The notes under the pieces are model-generated. The model made no database searches and was not told where the DNA came from. It saw nothing but the letters and a program-made list of their open reading frames with translations. The position numbers and the translations under genes are program-made. From NCBI RefSeq assembly GCF_900114635.1, contig NZ_FOTQ01000006.1:203585-267584 (forward strand): a stretch of 64,000 bases of DNA. The letters are read 5' to 3'. The stretch is from Shimia aestuarii (GTDB lineage Bacteria > Pseudomonadota > Alphaproteobacteria > Rhodobacterales > Rhodobacteraceae). Numbering within the stretch: position 1 is the stretch's first letter; each line of letters begins with the position of its first letter. Of the stretch, positions 49,257-58,123 are shown piece after piece.

Positions 49257-50305
49257 TGTCTTATATCAAACCGAAATTTCGCCATCCCCGCCTGCCGACC
49301 AACAAGCTGGGCTTTACCGTGGCCGATTATGACGGGGCCATTTCGACGCTGTGCGCAGGCTGCGGGCATGACAGCATCTCGGCGGCCATTCGCAATGCCT
49401 GTTTCCAGAGCGCGATCCCGCCGCACCGGATTGCAAAGGTTTCCGGCATTGGCTGTTCGTCGAAGATGCCGACCTATTTCCTTGGAAAATCCCATGGTTT
49501 CAACTCGGTACATGGGCGGATGCCGTCGGTGGCGACGGGGGCGAGCCTAGCCAACCGGGACCTGACCTATATCGGGGTGTCGGGCGATGGGGACACGGCC
49601 TCGATCGGGATGGGGCAGTTCATCCACCTGATCCGCCGCAATGTGAACATGACTTATATCGTCGCCAACAACGGCTGTTACGGCCTGACCAAGGGGCAGG
49701 ACAGTGCGACGGCGGACCTCGGGTCGGTTGCCAAGGGCGGTGCGGTGAACCCGTTTGACGGGATCGACCTTGCCGCGCTGGCGCTGTTGCAGGGGGCGAG
49801 CTTTGTGGCGCGCTCTTTCTCGGGGGACAAGGGGCAGCTGGAACCGCTGATCCGCGCGGCGATGGCGCATAAGGGCTTTGCCTTTATCGACGTGGTCAGC
49901 CCTTGTGTGACCTTCAACAACCATGTTGGCTCGACCAAGAGCTACGCCGAGACGCGCGAACATCTTGATGCGATGCCGCTGGATTTCGTGCCGATGCGCG
50001 AGGAGATCACGACGCAATATGCCGAGGGTACAACACAGGCGGTGACGCTGCATGACGGGTCTGCGATCCATCTTAAAAAGGCGGATGCGACCTATAAGGC
50101 CAATGACCGGCGCGCGGCGATGGACGTGGTGCAGCAGGCGCATGCGGATGGGAGGATCCTGACCGGGCTGTTGTATCTGGACCCGGATTCGCAGGACCTG
50201 AACCAGAACCTGAACCTCGCGACCCGGCCCCTGAACGAGCTGGGCAAGGACGAGCTGTGTCCGGGCTCCAAGGTGCTGAAGTCGATCAACGAGGGGCTGC
50301 GCTAG
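49256..50305 (+). CDS. 2-oxoacid:acceptor oxidoreductase, beta (thiamine diphosphate) subunit
   Basis: 349 residues, PFOR beta/KorB family. Cluster cysteines lie in LCAGCGHDSIS and GIGCSS. The thiamine diphosphate motif is GDGDTASIGMGQFIH, ending about 30 residues later in ANNGCYGLTKGQDS. A third conserved cysteine is in VVSPCVTFNN. Completes the enzyme with the fused alpha subunit. The start shares one base with the alpha stop. A GC-rich hairpin terminator follows. Confidence 0.9.
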   Translation: MSYIKPKFRHPRLPTNKLGFTVADYDGAISTLCAGCGHDSISAAIRNACFQSAIPPHRIAKVSGIGCSSKMPTYFLGKSHGFNSVHGRMPSVATGASLANRDLTYIGVSGDGDTASIGMGQFIHLIRRNVNMTYIVANNGCYGLTKGQDSATADLGSVAKGGAVNPFDGIDLAALALLQGASFVARSFSGDKGQLEPLIRAAMAHKGFAFIDVVSPCVTFNNHVGSTKSYAETREHLDAMPLDFVPMREEITTQYAEGTTQAVTLHDGSAIHLKKADATYKANDRRAAMDVVQQAHADGRILTGLLYLDPDSQDLNQNLNLATRPLNELGKDELCPGSKVLKSINEGLR

Positions 50306-50330
50306 GGCATCCGTTAACGATTGAAAACAG

Positions 50331-50362
50331 CGGCGCGCGGGGCGGGGTGGCTTCGCGCGCCG
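50331..50362 (+). terminator. Terminator of the 2-oxoacid oxidoreductase operon
   Basis: Stem CGGCGCGCG/CGCGCGCCG (9 bp, 14-base loop) 25 bases after the stop, followed by AATCGTTTCTT. Confidence 0.65.
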
Positions 50363-50400
50363 AATCGTTTCTTAACACCTTGTTTTGTTGGGTATCGGGC

Positions 50401-50444
50401 CTTCGGTAAAGCGTCGGTTTCACGTCGGTATTGCGTCGGTATGG
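50401..50444. repeat. Four 11-bp phased repeats (CGTCGGT core)
   Basis: CTTCGGT at 50401, then CGTCGGT at 50412, 50423 and 50434; each unit is exactly 11 bases (CGTCGGTATTG-like). The layout resembles direct-repeat boxes of OmpR/PhoB-type regulators (11-bp units), though the sequence is not the PhoB box. Confidence 0.65.
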
Positions 50445-50512
50445 ATTTGCGGTTTTTGCGAAACAGCTGGAGTTAACGCGGCGTGCGCGCAACGGATCGG
50501 CACGGTGCGATT

Positions 50513-50530
50513 CACGAATATCGTGTTTTT
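50513..50530 (+). terminator. Small hairpin with T-run in the gap
   Basis: CACGA-ATA-TCGTG followed by TTTTT. The stem is only 5 bp, so on its own it is weak evidence, but its place after the repeat array makes it of interest as the end of a small transcript. Confidence 0.35.
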
Positions 50531-50736
50531 GATCCGACGTGCGGTCCTGGAGCAAACTGTTTGGAGGCAGGGATCTTCCGGAGTGGAAACACACCCGTGA
50601 AGCCAAACATCTTGGTGGCTGTCACGCCTTCGCATTTCCTGCAGGGCATGAAAACCGTCTGGAGTTGTCTACCTGTGCCTCGTATCGGGAAAGAAAAGAC
50701 TCCGTTTGAATGGAGGGCCACGCAATAGCAGCCGTT

Positions 50737-51207
50737 CTAAAGAACAGCAGGGAAAATGATGCCTGCCAAAGCAATGGAGAGCCCCATCGGGTACCCTCGT
50801 CCAACGGTGAGGCTGACATAGTTGGAATTGGAGGTATCGACGCAGCGGCGCGCGATGAGGATGATCGCAATGCCGATCAACATCGTGGTTGACAACGTGA
50901 ATGCGAAATGTGCGATCGAGATTGAGTTTGCGGGCACAAAGAGCATCAATGCGGCAATCGCCTTGACATCTCCTCCGCCGACAAGCCCGAGGATGAAGGC
51001 AACAAAGCCGAACACCAACACAGCCGTAGCGATACCGGCGCGCAAGATGATTTCATCCGTGTTCAGCATGAATGGCGCGAAGATTGCAAAGACCGCAACC
51101 ATGCACAGGACCAGCCAATTCGGAATGCGCATGTGTTTGACATCGCTTGCGGCCATGTAGGCCAGCAACGGAACCAGAAGCAAAAGGAGCAACACATCAG
51201 GCGACAT
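50737..51207 (-). CDS. cpaA: Prepilin peptidase CpaA/TadV
   Basis: 156 residues, A24 leader-peptidase family. Both catalytic aspartate contexts are seen: MAASDVKHMRIPNWL and GLVGGGDVKAIAAL (GxGD-type). Several hydrophobic helices place it in the inner membrane. It would cleave the Flp prepilin and the TadE-type pseudopilins encoded upstream on this strand. The ATG overlaps the end of the LuxR-type gene by 11 bases. The gene closes the visible tad locus. Confidence 0.88.
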   Translation of the reverse strand: MSPDVLLLLLLVPLLAYMAASDVKHMRIPNWLVLCMVAVFAIFAPFMLNTDEIILRAGIATAVLVFGFVAFILGLVGGGDVKAIAALMLFVPANSISIAHFAFTLSTTMLIGIAIILIARRCVDTSNSNYVSLTVGRGYPMGLSIALAGIIFPAVL

Positions 51208-52075
51208 TTCGTTCTCCCCAAGATTGGAGAGTTCTCCCTGGTGCGGCATGCAGCATGAGCCGCTGCAACAGCTCGGGTTGCGAAGCCGTTTCGGTTTTCG
51301 CGTAGATATTGCGGAGATGCGTTCGCAGCGTCGAAATACCAATGGACAATTCATCAAGAATGGCTTCGTTATTCAGCCCCGAGCTGAGAAGAACGCAAAC
51401 GCGGTATTCGGCTCTGCTAAGCCTGCAAGGATTGTCCACCGCAAGAAGATCGGTGTTTTCGCCAGATTTTGCATCGGCCAATAGATCGGAATGTGCGTTA
51501 CGATGACAGTTTTTTACCAACAGACCCATGCTCCTTGATTTCCACGCAGTTGCGAGAGTTGCTCCAATCAGTTCGAGGTTGTCCAATTTCGCCGCGTGTA
51601 CCGCCGACGGAAAATGCATTTCCAGAAAGTCACTGCTGTTCGCGTGATGAGCCAGCGGGATGACAATGGATTCGACCAGTCGTCGTTGAACCAAGGGACG
51701 CGAAATTCGGTTCTGTTGCCCAAAATCAGAAACGTGGGCGTGCCAAACCGACCCAATTTTTGCCGCGGAAAAATATTCGCCGCAGACCATTTTGGCGCAG
51801 GGAACACGATACCCGGAAATATCGCTCGCGAGATTGGCCCGACGATCAAAAGCCACGATACGTGTACTTGCAGTCCGATCGACATGTATCGAGTGGTCGA
51901 TGCGGGTCACTGCAGCAAGTTCACCACCAAACGCGTCACATATTTTTTTGAGAGCATCCGTAAGACGGATGCCGCCCTGTACCGCCTGACACCAAGAGGC
52001 CACGGCCTCGATGCAGTATGTACCTACCGTTCTTTCCGGATGGTCGGCAGCTGAATAAATACCTTTTCCATACAT
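51197..52075 (-). CDS. LuxR-type regulator inside the tad locus
   Basis: 292 residues from the ATG at 52075; a TTG at 52195 is in frame and would add 40 residues. The C-terminal LuxR helix-turn-helix is clear: CRLSRAEYRVCVLLSSGLNN, then ISTLRTHLRNIYAKT. The N-terminal ~190 residues look like a GAF/autoinducer-like sensor but lack an obvious acyl-homoserine-lactone signature. Its gene overlaps cpaA, so regulator and prepilin peptidase are made together. Local control of pilus genes is likely by position. The start is uncertain. Confidence 0.8.
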   Translation of the reverse strand: MYGKGIYSAADHPERTVGTYCIEAVASWCQAVQGGIRLTDALKKICDAFGGELAAVTRIDHSIHVDRTASTRIVAFDRRANLASDISGYRVPCAKMVCGEYFSAAKIGSVWHAHVSDFGQQNRISRPLVQRRLVESIVIPLAHHANSSDFLEMHFPSAVHAAKLDNLELIGATLATAWKSRSMGLLVKNCHRNAHSDLLADAKSGENTDLLAVDNPCRLSRAEYRVCVLLSSGLNNEAILDELSIGISTLRTHLRNIYAKTETASQPELLQRLMLHAAPGRTLQSWGERNVA

Positions 52076-52251
52076 CCAAACAAAGTCCCAAGGATATTGC
52101 ACCGCCCCTGGAGAAAATTGCCCCAGCGCCGATACGCACCCCCACCAAGGAGACTCAACGATGTTTGGGCGGGCGCAGTCAAATTTCCGCCACAAAGTAG
52201 CCAGATTTGCGTTTGTTTATGATTGAAACTCGAAACACTCTTCTGTTTTTG

Positions 52252-52284
52252 CCCCGCATATTGCTTGATGGGTCAACAATGCGG
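52252..52284. terminator. Inverted repeat between tadC and the LuxR-type gene
   Basis: CCCGCAT/ATGCGGG arms, 19 bases apart, in the gap after tadC on the minus strand. Could end the tad transcript or serve as a regulator site ahead of luxR; no T-run on the minus strand. Confidence 0.35.
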
Positions 52285-52314
52285 GCAACTATCAATTGAA
52301 GTGCGCGCGCCGCC

Positions 52315-53316
52315 TTATCCCGAAAAAACCCGGATATAGCGAATCACAACCGGGCCGATCGTGACCATGACGACAGCGGGTAGCATCAGGGAGGCAAGTA
52401 CCGCCGACATTTTGACGGGCAGCTTGTTTGCCATTTCCTGCGCCTTCAATTCGCGCGCGACCCGCATTTCCTGGGCGTATGTCGTCAATGCTTCGCCCAT
52501 GCTTGTCCCGAACTGCATCGACTGCACGACAACCGTGGTAAAGGAGCGAACCATATCGACCCCGGTGTTGCGCGCCATGGCTTGAAGCGCCTCTTCCCGA
52601 CGGCGGCCGGCGTTGACCTGATGTTGGACCGTGAGAAACTCGAATGCGATTTCGGGGGAGACACTGGCAAGCTCATTGGCGACGCGCGTCATTGCCGCAT
52701 CAAATCCGAGCCCTGCTTCGATGGCAACTTGCAGCAGATCGAGCGCGTTGGGGAAGCTCTCGGTGATGCGAAGCTGGTGTTCCTTGACCCGCCCATCCAA
52801 CCAGATCGCAGGGAGGTAGTAGCCGGCAGCCACCGTAACGGCAACAATCTGGATCACGTTGAAGCGGCTGAGGTCGAGCAGTTGTTGGGCCACGACGTCG
52901 GGCAAGGGAATTCCCGGAGTTTTCGATGCGACAACCAGAAAGACGAATAGGAGCGGCAGGATGACGCCCAAACCGATCCGGACCATCGTGTAAATCCGCA
53001 AGGTGTGGGGTGAGGTGTAACCCGCGTGACGAAATTTTTGCTCAATCTTGTACTGTTGTTCTTCGTCGCTCGGCAGTGCGGCTCTAAGGATCCCCTTGGG
53101 CGTTTTTACCGTTTCGCGCAACAACCCTTTTTGGAACCGCGCGTCTGCCTTGGCCAGTCGGGTGTTTGCAATGCGTTCGGCCGCGGGGTTTCGTTGGCCA
53201 ATGGCAACGACCAGGGAGACAAAAAACACAGCGGCGCCAATGCCCACTCCAGCGAGAACCAGCAAGTCCGGTGAGATACTGAAACCTGTGGAAATTAAAG
53301 AAAGATACTGTTCCAT
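52315..53316 (-). CDS. tadC: Tad pilus inner-membrane platform protein TadC
   Basis: 333 residues, type II secretion F-domain (GspF-like) protein. The T2SF domain occupies the C-terminal half (SFPNALDLLQVAIEAGLGFDAAM in short as DLLQVAIEAGLGFDAA; RSFTTVVVQSMQFGTSMGEAL as VVQSMQFGTSM). Hydrophobic helices lie near both ends. With TadB it forms the platform on which the CpaF ATPase drives Flp assembly. Lies 12 bases after tadB. Confidence 0.9.
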   Translation of the reverse strand: MEQYLSLISTGFSISPDLLVLAGVGIGAAVFFVSLVVAIGQRNPAAERIANTRLAKADARFQKGLLRETVKTPKGILRAALPSDEEQQYKIEQKFRHAGYTSPHTLRIYTMVRIGLGVILPLLFVFLVVASKTPGIPLPDVVAQQLLDLSRFNVIQIVAVTVAAGYYLPAIWLDGRVKEHQLRITESFPNALDLLQVAIEAGLGFDAAMTRVANELASVSPEIAFEFLTVQHQVNAGRRREEALQAMARNTGVDMVRSFTTVVVQSMQFGTSMGEALTTYAQEMRVARELKAQEMANKLPVKMSAVLASLMLPAVVMVTIGPVVIRYIRVFSG

Positions 53317-53328
53317 TTCGGGATCTCC

Positions 53329-54300
53329 TTAGACGCGGAAGTGCACAATTTTGCGCAGGACAAGGAAATTGAGACCTGTCAGAGCGGCAATCGTTGCCAT
53401 CATCGGGATGAAGAGCGGATCCTCGCGAACGCCACCGAAGTAGGTCGGGTTGGTAATGTTTGTGAATGCGAATATCAGAACCGGAAGTGCGGAAAGGAAA
53501 ATGGCTGTCAGGCGACCTTCGGATGAAATCGCTTGAATTTTTTGCCGCATCGTCAGCCGACCCCGGATGACCTTTGCAAGAATTGTGATAACTCGCGCCA
53601 GATCGCCACCAGTTCCGTGCTGGATGCCGATGCTTGCGGAAAGATATTGTACATCTTCCAAACCGACGCGGTCGGCGAATTCCTGAACGGCGTCGGGCAG
53701 ATCGTCACCGAAGCTTATTTGATCGAAAATGATCCCGAATTCGGTCCCGATTGGTTCGGGCATCTCGGCGGCCACCGAGCCGATCGAGATGTTGAGAGGG
53801 TGGCCAACACGCAACCCGCGCGCCATCAAGTCAAGCGCATCGGGCAGCTGCTCGACCAGCTTTTTCATACGCGCGTCGCGACGTGCCTTTACCACGAGCA
53901 GCGGAGTCAAAAATCCCAGGCCGAGGCCAGTCAATGCTGCCGTGGCCGGTGGCAGGGCGACCGAAGCGAAGCCAAAGATCGTGGCTGAGGCAAGACTGCA
54001 GAGGAATAGAAAACGGGACACATGTATGGTCATTCCCGCTTGGGCCAGCATGTTGGGCAAATCGCGCAACAGCGGTAGTTTCACCCATATTCCTGTTGTT
54101 CGAGAGGGTTTGAGCACCGAAAGGATTTCTTCGATGTCGGCCCCGTTGTCGATCATCTGCATCCTGCGATTGCGCGCTTCGGTTCTTGTTTCACCGCGCT
54201 GCGCCAGTTGAAACACACTGGTCACAACCAACAGGATGCCGAGGAAGGTTCCCGCATAGACCATGTAGTTGAGAACATCGGTTGTCAGAAAATCATCCAT
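53329..54300 (-). CDS. tadB: Tad pilus inner-membrane platform protein TadB
   Basis: 323 residues, GspF-like. Short N-terminal helix (YAGTFLGILLVVTSVFQL), paired central helices (about 105-145), the T2SF core (QLPDALDLMARGLRVGHPLN as LPDALDLMARGLRVG) and C-terminal helices. Partner of TadC. It is 3 bases downstream of the cpaF stop, in the conserved order cpaF-tadB-tadC. Confidence 0.9.
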   Translation of the reverse strand: MDDFLTTDVLNYMVYAGTFLGILLVVTSVFQLAQRGETRTEARNRRMQMIDNGADIEEILSVLKPSRTTGIWVKLPLLRDLPNMLAQAGMTIHVSRFLFLCSLASATIFGFASVALPPATAALTGLGLGFLTPLLVVKARRDARMKKLVEQLPDALDLMARGLRVGHPLNISIGSVAAEMPEPIGTEFGIIFDQISFGDDLPDAVQEFADRVGLEDVQYLSASIGIQHGTGGDLARVITILAKVIRGRLTMRQKIQAISSEGRLTAIFLSALPVLIFAFTNITNPTYFGGVREDPLFIPMMATIAALTGLNFLVLRKIVHFRV

Positions 54301-54303
54301 TGC

Positions 54304-55698
54304 TCAAACCTCCGTGGCGCGAAACGCCTGCGGGTCCAAGTTGATCCCTGCTGCCAGCAAGCGGTCCATGCACCTCGGGCGTACGCCCGTTGGAATGAAC
54401 CGCCCCAGGACCTCGCCCGTTTCGGAACGCCCTTCGCGGCGAAACACGAAGACATCCTGCATGGACAACACATCGCCTTCCATGCCTGTGATCTCGGAAA
54501 TGCTCATGACGCGCCGCTTGCCGTCGGAAAGCCGGGACAATTGCACGACAAAATGCAGCCCCGATGCGATTTGGGCCCGAATTGTTCCAATCGGGAAGTC
54601 AACACCCATCATCGTGACCATCTGTTCCAGGCGGCTGATTGCGTCGCGGGCGGAATTTGCGTGCACGGTTGTCATCGAGCCATCGTGACCGGTGTTCATC
54701 GCTTGCAACATATCAAAGGTTTCGGCACCCCGAACCTCGCCAACGATGATACGGTCCGGACGCATGCGGAGTGCGTTCCGCACAAGCTCGCGCTGACCGA
54801 CTGCGCCATTTCCTTGCGGTGAGGGTGGGCGGGTTTCGAGGCGTACTACATGGCGTTGTTGCAGCTGGAGTTCAGCGGCATCCTCGATGGTGACGATCCG
54901 CTCGCGTTCATTGATGAAGGATGAGAGAGCATTCAACATCGTCGTTTTTCCTGAGCCGGTGCCGCCGGAAATAAGGATATTCATGCGCGCCTCGACCAAA
55001 GCATTCAAAAGGGTGGCGGCCTGTTCGGAAAGTGCCCCGGTCTCAATCAGGTTTTCCATGGTCAGTGGCTGGGCCGAGAACTTCCGAATTGACAAGGAAG
55101 GTCCATCAATGGCGCAGGGACGGATGATCGCGTTCACCCGGCTGCCGTCTTCAAGACGGGCATCCACCCAGGGTTGGCTTTCGTCGACGCGCCGGCCAAC
55201 CCGGCTGACGATCTTGTCAATGATGCGCACCAGATGCTTTTCATCGCGGAACCGAATGGATGTCGGTTCAAGAACACCGAACCTTTCAACAAAAACATCC
55301 TGATGACCGTTGACCAGAATGTCGTTCACCGTCGGATCTGCCAAAAGCGGTTCGAGCGGGCCAAAGCCAAGCAGCTCGTGCAGGAGTTCGTCGATCAGGC
55401 GGTTGAAATCCGATCCGCTCAGGGGTTCGCCGGATTCTTTCAACCATTCACCGACCGCAACGGCAACTTCACGGCGCAAAACGTCCGGTTCGACTTTGTC
55501 GACCACCGAAAGGTTGAGACGATCAAGCAGCGCTTCGTGCAGACGGGTCTTCAGGTCGAGCCATTTCGTGAGCTCGGTGTCTTCGCGATGTAGATTTGCG
55601 AGAACATTGTTTGGTTGGGCGGCAGCATTGCTCGCTGTGGGCAGGACTACGACACGATCTTGCTTTTCGACCTTGGACTTGCTGAAATTGTTGAACAC
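54304..55698 (-). CDS. cpaF: Tad pilus assembly ATPase CpaF/TadA
   Basis: 464 residues, secretion ATPase of the GspE/VirB11 superfamily. Walker [17 protein letters not shown], the Asp box with [14 protein letters not shown], Walker [16 protein letters not shown] and the His box [16 protein letters not shown] are all intact. An N-terminal helical domain (about 45-150) is typical of CpaF. It powers Flp fibre assembly at the inner membrane. 13 bases after cpaE. Confidence 0.93.
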   Translation of the reverse strand: MFNNFSKSKVEKQDRVVVLPTASNAAAQPNNVLANLHREDTELTKWLDLKTRLHEALLDRLNLSVVDKVEPDVLRREVAVAVGEWLKESGEPLSGSDFNRLIDELLHELLGFGPLEPLLADPTVNDILVNGHQDVFVERFGVLEPTSIRFRDEKHLVRIIDKIVSRVGRRVDESQPWVDARLEDGSRVNAIIRPCAIDGPSLSIRKFSAQPLTMENLIETGALSEQAATLLNALVEARMNILISGGTGSGKTTMLNALSSFINERERIVTIEDAAELQLQQRHVVRLETRPPSPQGNGAVGQRELVRNALRMRPDRIIVGEVRGAETFDMLQAMNTGHDGSMTTVHANSARDAISRLEQMVTMMGVDFPIGTIRAQIASGLHFVVQLSRLSDGKRRVMSISEITGMEGDVLSMQDVFVFRREGRSETGEVLGRFIPTGVRPRCMDRLLAAGINLDPQAFRATEV

Positions 55699-55711
55699 GA
55701 CCTGAGTCCTT

Positions 55712-56929
55712 TCAGTTTTTGCGCGCAGCGCTTGTAGTTTGGGTATCTTGCGTCTCGGTCAGAATGGTCTTTGCCATTCTGCGGATTGCTCTGGTCAAGG
55801 GGGCGCTGTTTGCGGCCTTGGAAAGCAGTTCCCCCCGGTCCAAGGCGGCTCGGGTGTGCCGCGGATCATCGGGCAACCAGTACTTGAGCGGCCGCTCAAG
55901 TACTTTTTGCGCCTCTACGTGATGACGGGGCGAAACCAACGGTTTCTTTTCGCGCGAAATGACCATGTCGATTGGCAGGTCGAGGCGCACTTCGGAGAAA
56001 AACTCCATCAGGCGATGTGCCTGACGGATCGAAGGAACGGTGGTATCCGATACCATCAGCAATCGCGCAGCACGGGAGAGGATTGGGTCATTCCAGTCAA
56101 CCAAGGTGCGCGGCATGTCGATGACAACATAGTCGTAGCTGCGCTGGAGTTGCCCGACGAGTTGGTCGATCTGCGTACGTTCCAGAGCCTCGATTGGCAG
56201 GAATTTCGCTGGCGCAGAGAGGACATCAAGACCGGATTCGTGCGCCTGCATGGACTGTGACAGGTAGGTCGCATCAAGGTCTATCTGTTCGCTGGCAAGC
56301 CGCAGGAAAACATCAGAAGGGCTGAGATCAAGGGCACTTGAAACTGTGCCGAACTGGACATCGAGATCGACAAGCGCAACGCGGTTTTTTGCCGTCTTGC
56401 GCCGAAGTCCCGACTTGTCCTGCAGGGCGTCTGCCAGGTTGATCGCGACTGTCGTGGCGCCGGTGCCGCCCCGGACCGGAAGCACGGGGATGACGTGCCC
56501 CATCCTTGGGGCGCCTTCGGCGTCCATCAGCGCAGGAAGTTGCGTGCGATACCCGGACAGATCCAGGAGTTGCTTGCTCAGAACGTCCCGAGAGATCGGG
56601 AAAGGGAGAATCTCGTCGATTCCCGTCTGTTTGAGTTCCATGGCCTCGGCCAATGAAATGCTGCCGTCGCTGAGCGCGAGAAGCGTGCCGCGCGAGCCGA
56701 CCTTGTCGCGCAGGAAAGTTACGGCATGGCGGTCGGTGTCCGCGCCAAGCTTGAACACGACAAGATTGTTCTGCTCAATCATCTGAACGGCCGCGCCATT
56801 GACCGAGGACAAGGTGCCCGCCTGGACGTCAAGGCTCACATCGTTGACGTCCGCCAGCGCTTCGCCAACGGCGCGTGTGACGCCCTCATCATTTGAGATC
56901 AGGATGATCGAATGGTTGTCGGTCTTCAT
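55712..56929 (-). CDS. cpaE: Tad pilus localisation protein CpaE/TadZ
   Basis: 405 residues: an N-terminal receiver-like domain (about 1-125) without a normal phosphorylation site, then a MinD/ParA-like ATPase domain. Its Walker A is RGGTGATTVA, where ParA proteins have KGGxGKT; loss of the lysines is typical of CpaE/TadZ. VVIDMPRTLVDWND follows. It places the pilus apparatus at the pole. First of the cpaE-cpaF-tadB-tadC block. Confidence 0.9.
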   Translation of the reverse strand: MKTDNHSIILISNDEGVTRAVGEALADVNDVSLDVQAGTLSSVNGAAVQMIEQNNLVVFKLGADTDRHAVTFLRDKVGSRGTLLALSDGSISLAEAMELKQTGIDEILPFPISRDVLSKQLLDLSGYRTQLPALMDAEGAPRMGHVIPVLPVRGGTGATTVAINLADALQDKSGLRRKTAKNRVALVDLDVQFGTVSSALDLSPSDVFLRLASEQIDLDATYLSQSMQAHESGLDVLSAPAKFLPIEALERTQIDQLVGQLQRSYDYVVIDMPRTLVDWNDPILSRAARLLMVSDTTVPSIRQAHRLMEFFSEVRLDLPIDMVISREKKPLVSPRHHVEAQKVLERPLKYWLPDDPRHTRAALDRGELLSKAANSAPLTRAIRRMAKTILTETQDTQTTSAARKN

Positions 56930-56950
56930 GGATCCTATCCTTTCGAATCT

Positions 56951-57610
56951 TTATCCGTTTGTTCCCAGGCCGAGGTCTTCTCCGGGAACGGTTGCGCTCA
57001 GTGCTGGGAAGTTGATGCTGCCACCAAGGGATTCGGTCATGGTCGTGGCTTGCCCCACGATCATCGCCGCAAGTTCGCTGAGAGGGGCAATGAAGTCGAA
57101 TGTCAGTCCGTTCAACTCAACGGTGACAAGCGGGACATATGGCCCCCCAAGAAACCCGAGGTCGGGATCATGATCATACCGGAACACAACGTTGCTCATG
57201 GTCGCATCGTTCGGCAGAACGGCCTCTAGAAAGGCCCAGACTTCTGCGGAGGTGGGGTCATCCGGGGTTGCTGTGCAAATGAATGGTCCCGGGTTTGCAC
57301 AGATATCCGCGCCGGCGCGGCAGGAAGTGCCATAGCGGGGGCCATCTCCTGCGGTGCCGCGCGTATGCGTCTGTGGGACACCGGCGCAGGCCGCAGGGCG
57401 CACTGCGGCAATCCTTGCGGCATGCTGCACGAATTTTTCGGCGGAAACGTAGTGGAAAGCCAGGCGCCCAAAATCAATAATGCCGAAAAGAATGAAGATC
57501 ATCAGGGCGATCGACAGACCGTATTCGACCAACATTGCCGCGCTTTCGTCCTTCCAGAAACCGCGCAACTTGGCGGCTGTGCAGGCTCGTGTTTTCTTTT
57601 GGCGTGTCAT
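56951..57610 (-). CDS. TadE/TadF-like pseudopilin
   Basis: 219 residues. An N-terminal basic stretch and ESAAMLVEYGLSIALMIFILFGIIDFG give the pseudopilin cleavage/hydrophobic signature (E then ~20 hydrophobic residues). The long mature part has paired cysteines in the periplasm. Minor pseudopilins TadE/TadF are processed by CpaA and prime the Flp fibre. Start overlaps the stop of the next tadE-like gene (4 bases). Confidence 0.8.
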   Translation of the reverse strand: MTRQKKTRACTAAKLRGFWKDESAAMLVEYGLSIALMIFILFGIIDFGRLAFHYVSAEKFVQHAARIAAVRPAACAGVPQTHTRGTAGDGPRYGTSCRAGADICANPGPFICTATPDDPTSAEVWAFLEAVLPNDATMSNVVFRYDHDPDLGFLGGPYVPLVTVELNGLTFDFIAPLSELAAMIVGQATTMTESLGGSINFPALSATVPGEDLGLGTNG

Positions 57611-58119
57611 ATCCCGAAAACCCTGCTTTGGTCGGTCACGGTCGTTGTGATCGTGGCGAGATCATCAAGCCCGTCCATCAGCCCGAACACGCCGCTGAAG
57701 GGGAAAGTCACTTCGATCGTGGCCGTGACCTGGGCGATAGGGACCGGAGAAATGCGAAATCCTCCGGGGACGCACTGCAGCTGTGGTGTTACGGATGTTA
57801 CAGTGATTGAGCTTGGCAGAAGGCTGTTGCCAGTGGCCGTCTTGCGGACGATCTCGGTCATTTTATCCGTGAATGTGGCGAGGTTGCTCCCCGAAGTGCA
57901 CGAGTCTGCATCTGCAACGCGCGCAAGATATCGTGCCGCGTCGCGTACCCCGGCGGCTGTCATCTGGTATGACCAGAATAGCCGTCCACCTTCGATGATC
58001 ACCGCAAAAACCAGCAACAAGAGCGGCAAGGAAATTGCAAGTTCAACAAGTGCCGCGCCACGTTCGTCGCGGCGAAAGCGACGGAAAGTTTTCGTGATAG
58101 CTTTGGTGCTCAAAGTCAT
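57607..58119 (-). CDS. tadE: TadE-like pseudopilin
   Basis: 170 residues from the ATG at 58119. DERGAALVELAISLPLLLLVFAVIIEGGRL is the TadE signature (RGA-LVE-hydrophobic). Two cysteines lie in the mature part (DADSCTSG, LQCVPGG). It is coupled to the preceding and following genes, forming a block of three TadE/F/G-type proteins. ATG at 58119 is preferred because upstream in-frame codons lie inside the tadG frame. Confidence 0.85.
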   Translation of the reverse strand: MTLSTKAITKTFRRFRRDERGAALVELAISLPLLLLVFAVIIEGGRLFWSYQMTAAGVRDAARYLARVADADSCTSGSNLATFTDKMTEIVRKTATGNSLLPSSITVTSVTPQLQCVPGGFRISPVPIAQVTATIEVTFPFSGVFGLMDGLDDLATITTTVTDQSRVFGI

Positions 58120-58123
58120 GACA

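Larger units (their letters stand above)
50363..50736. other. Gap between convergent genes with repeats and a small hairpin
   Basis: No convincing protein gene. It contains the phased CGTCGGT array (50401-50444) and, ~70 bases later, a small hairpin followed by TTTTT (50513-50530), itself flanked by CGGATC/GATCCG (50493-50498, 50531-50536). A short RNA could be made here. Confidence 0.45.

Noticed and set aside
50483..50728. 81-codon plus-strand frame in the gap before cpaA
   Set aside because: No ribosome site, mixed composition and no recognisable family; the repeats and hairpin explain the gap better.
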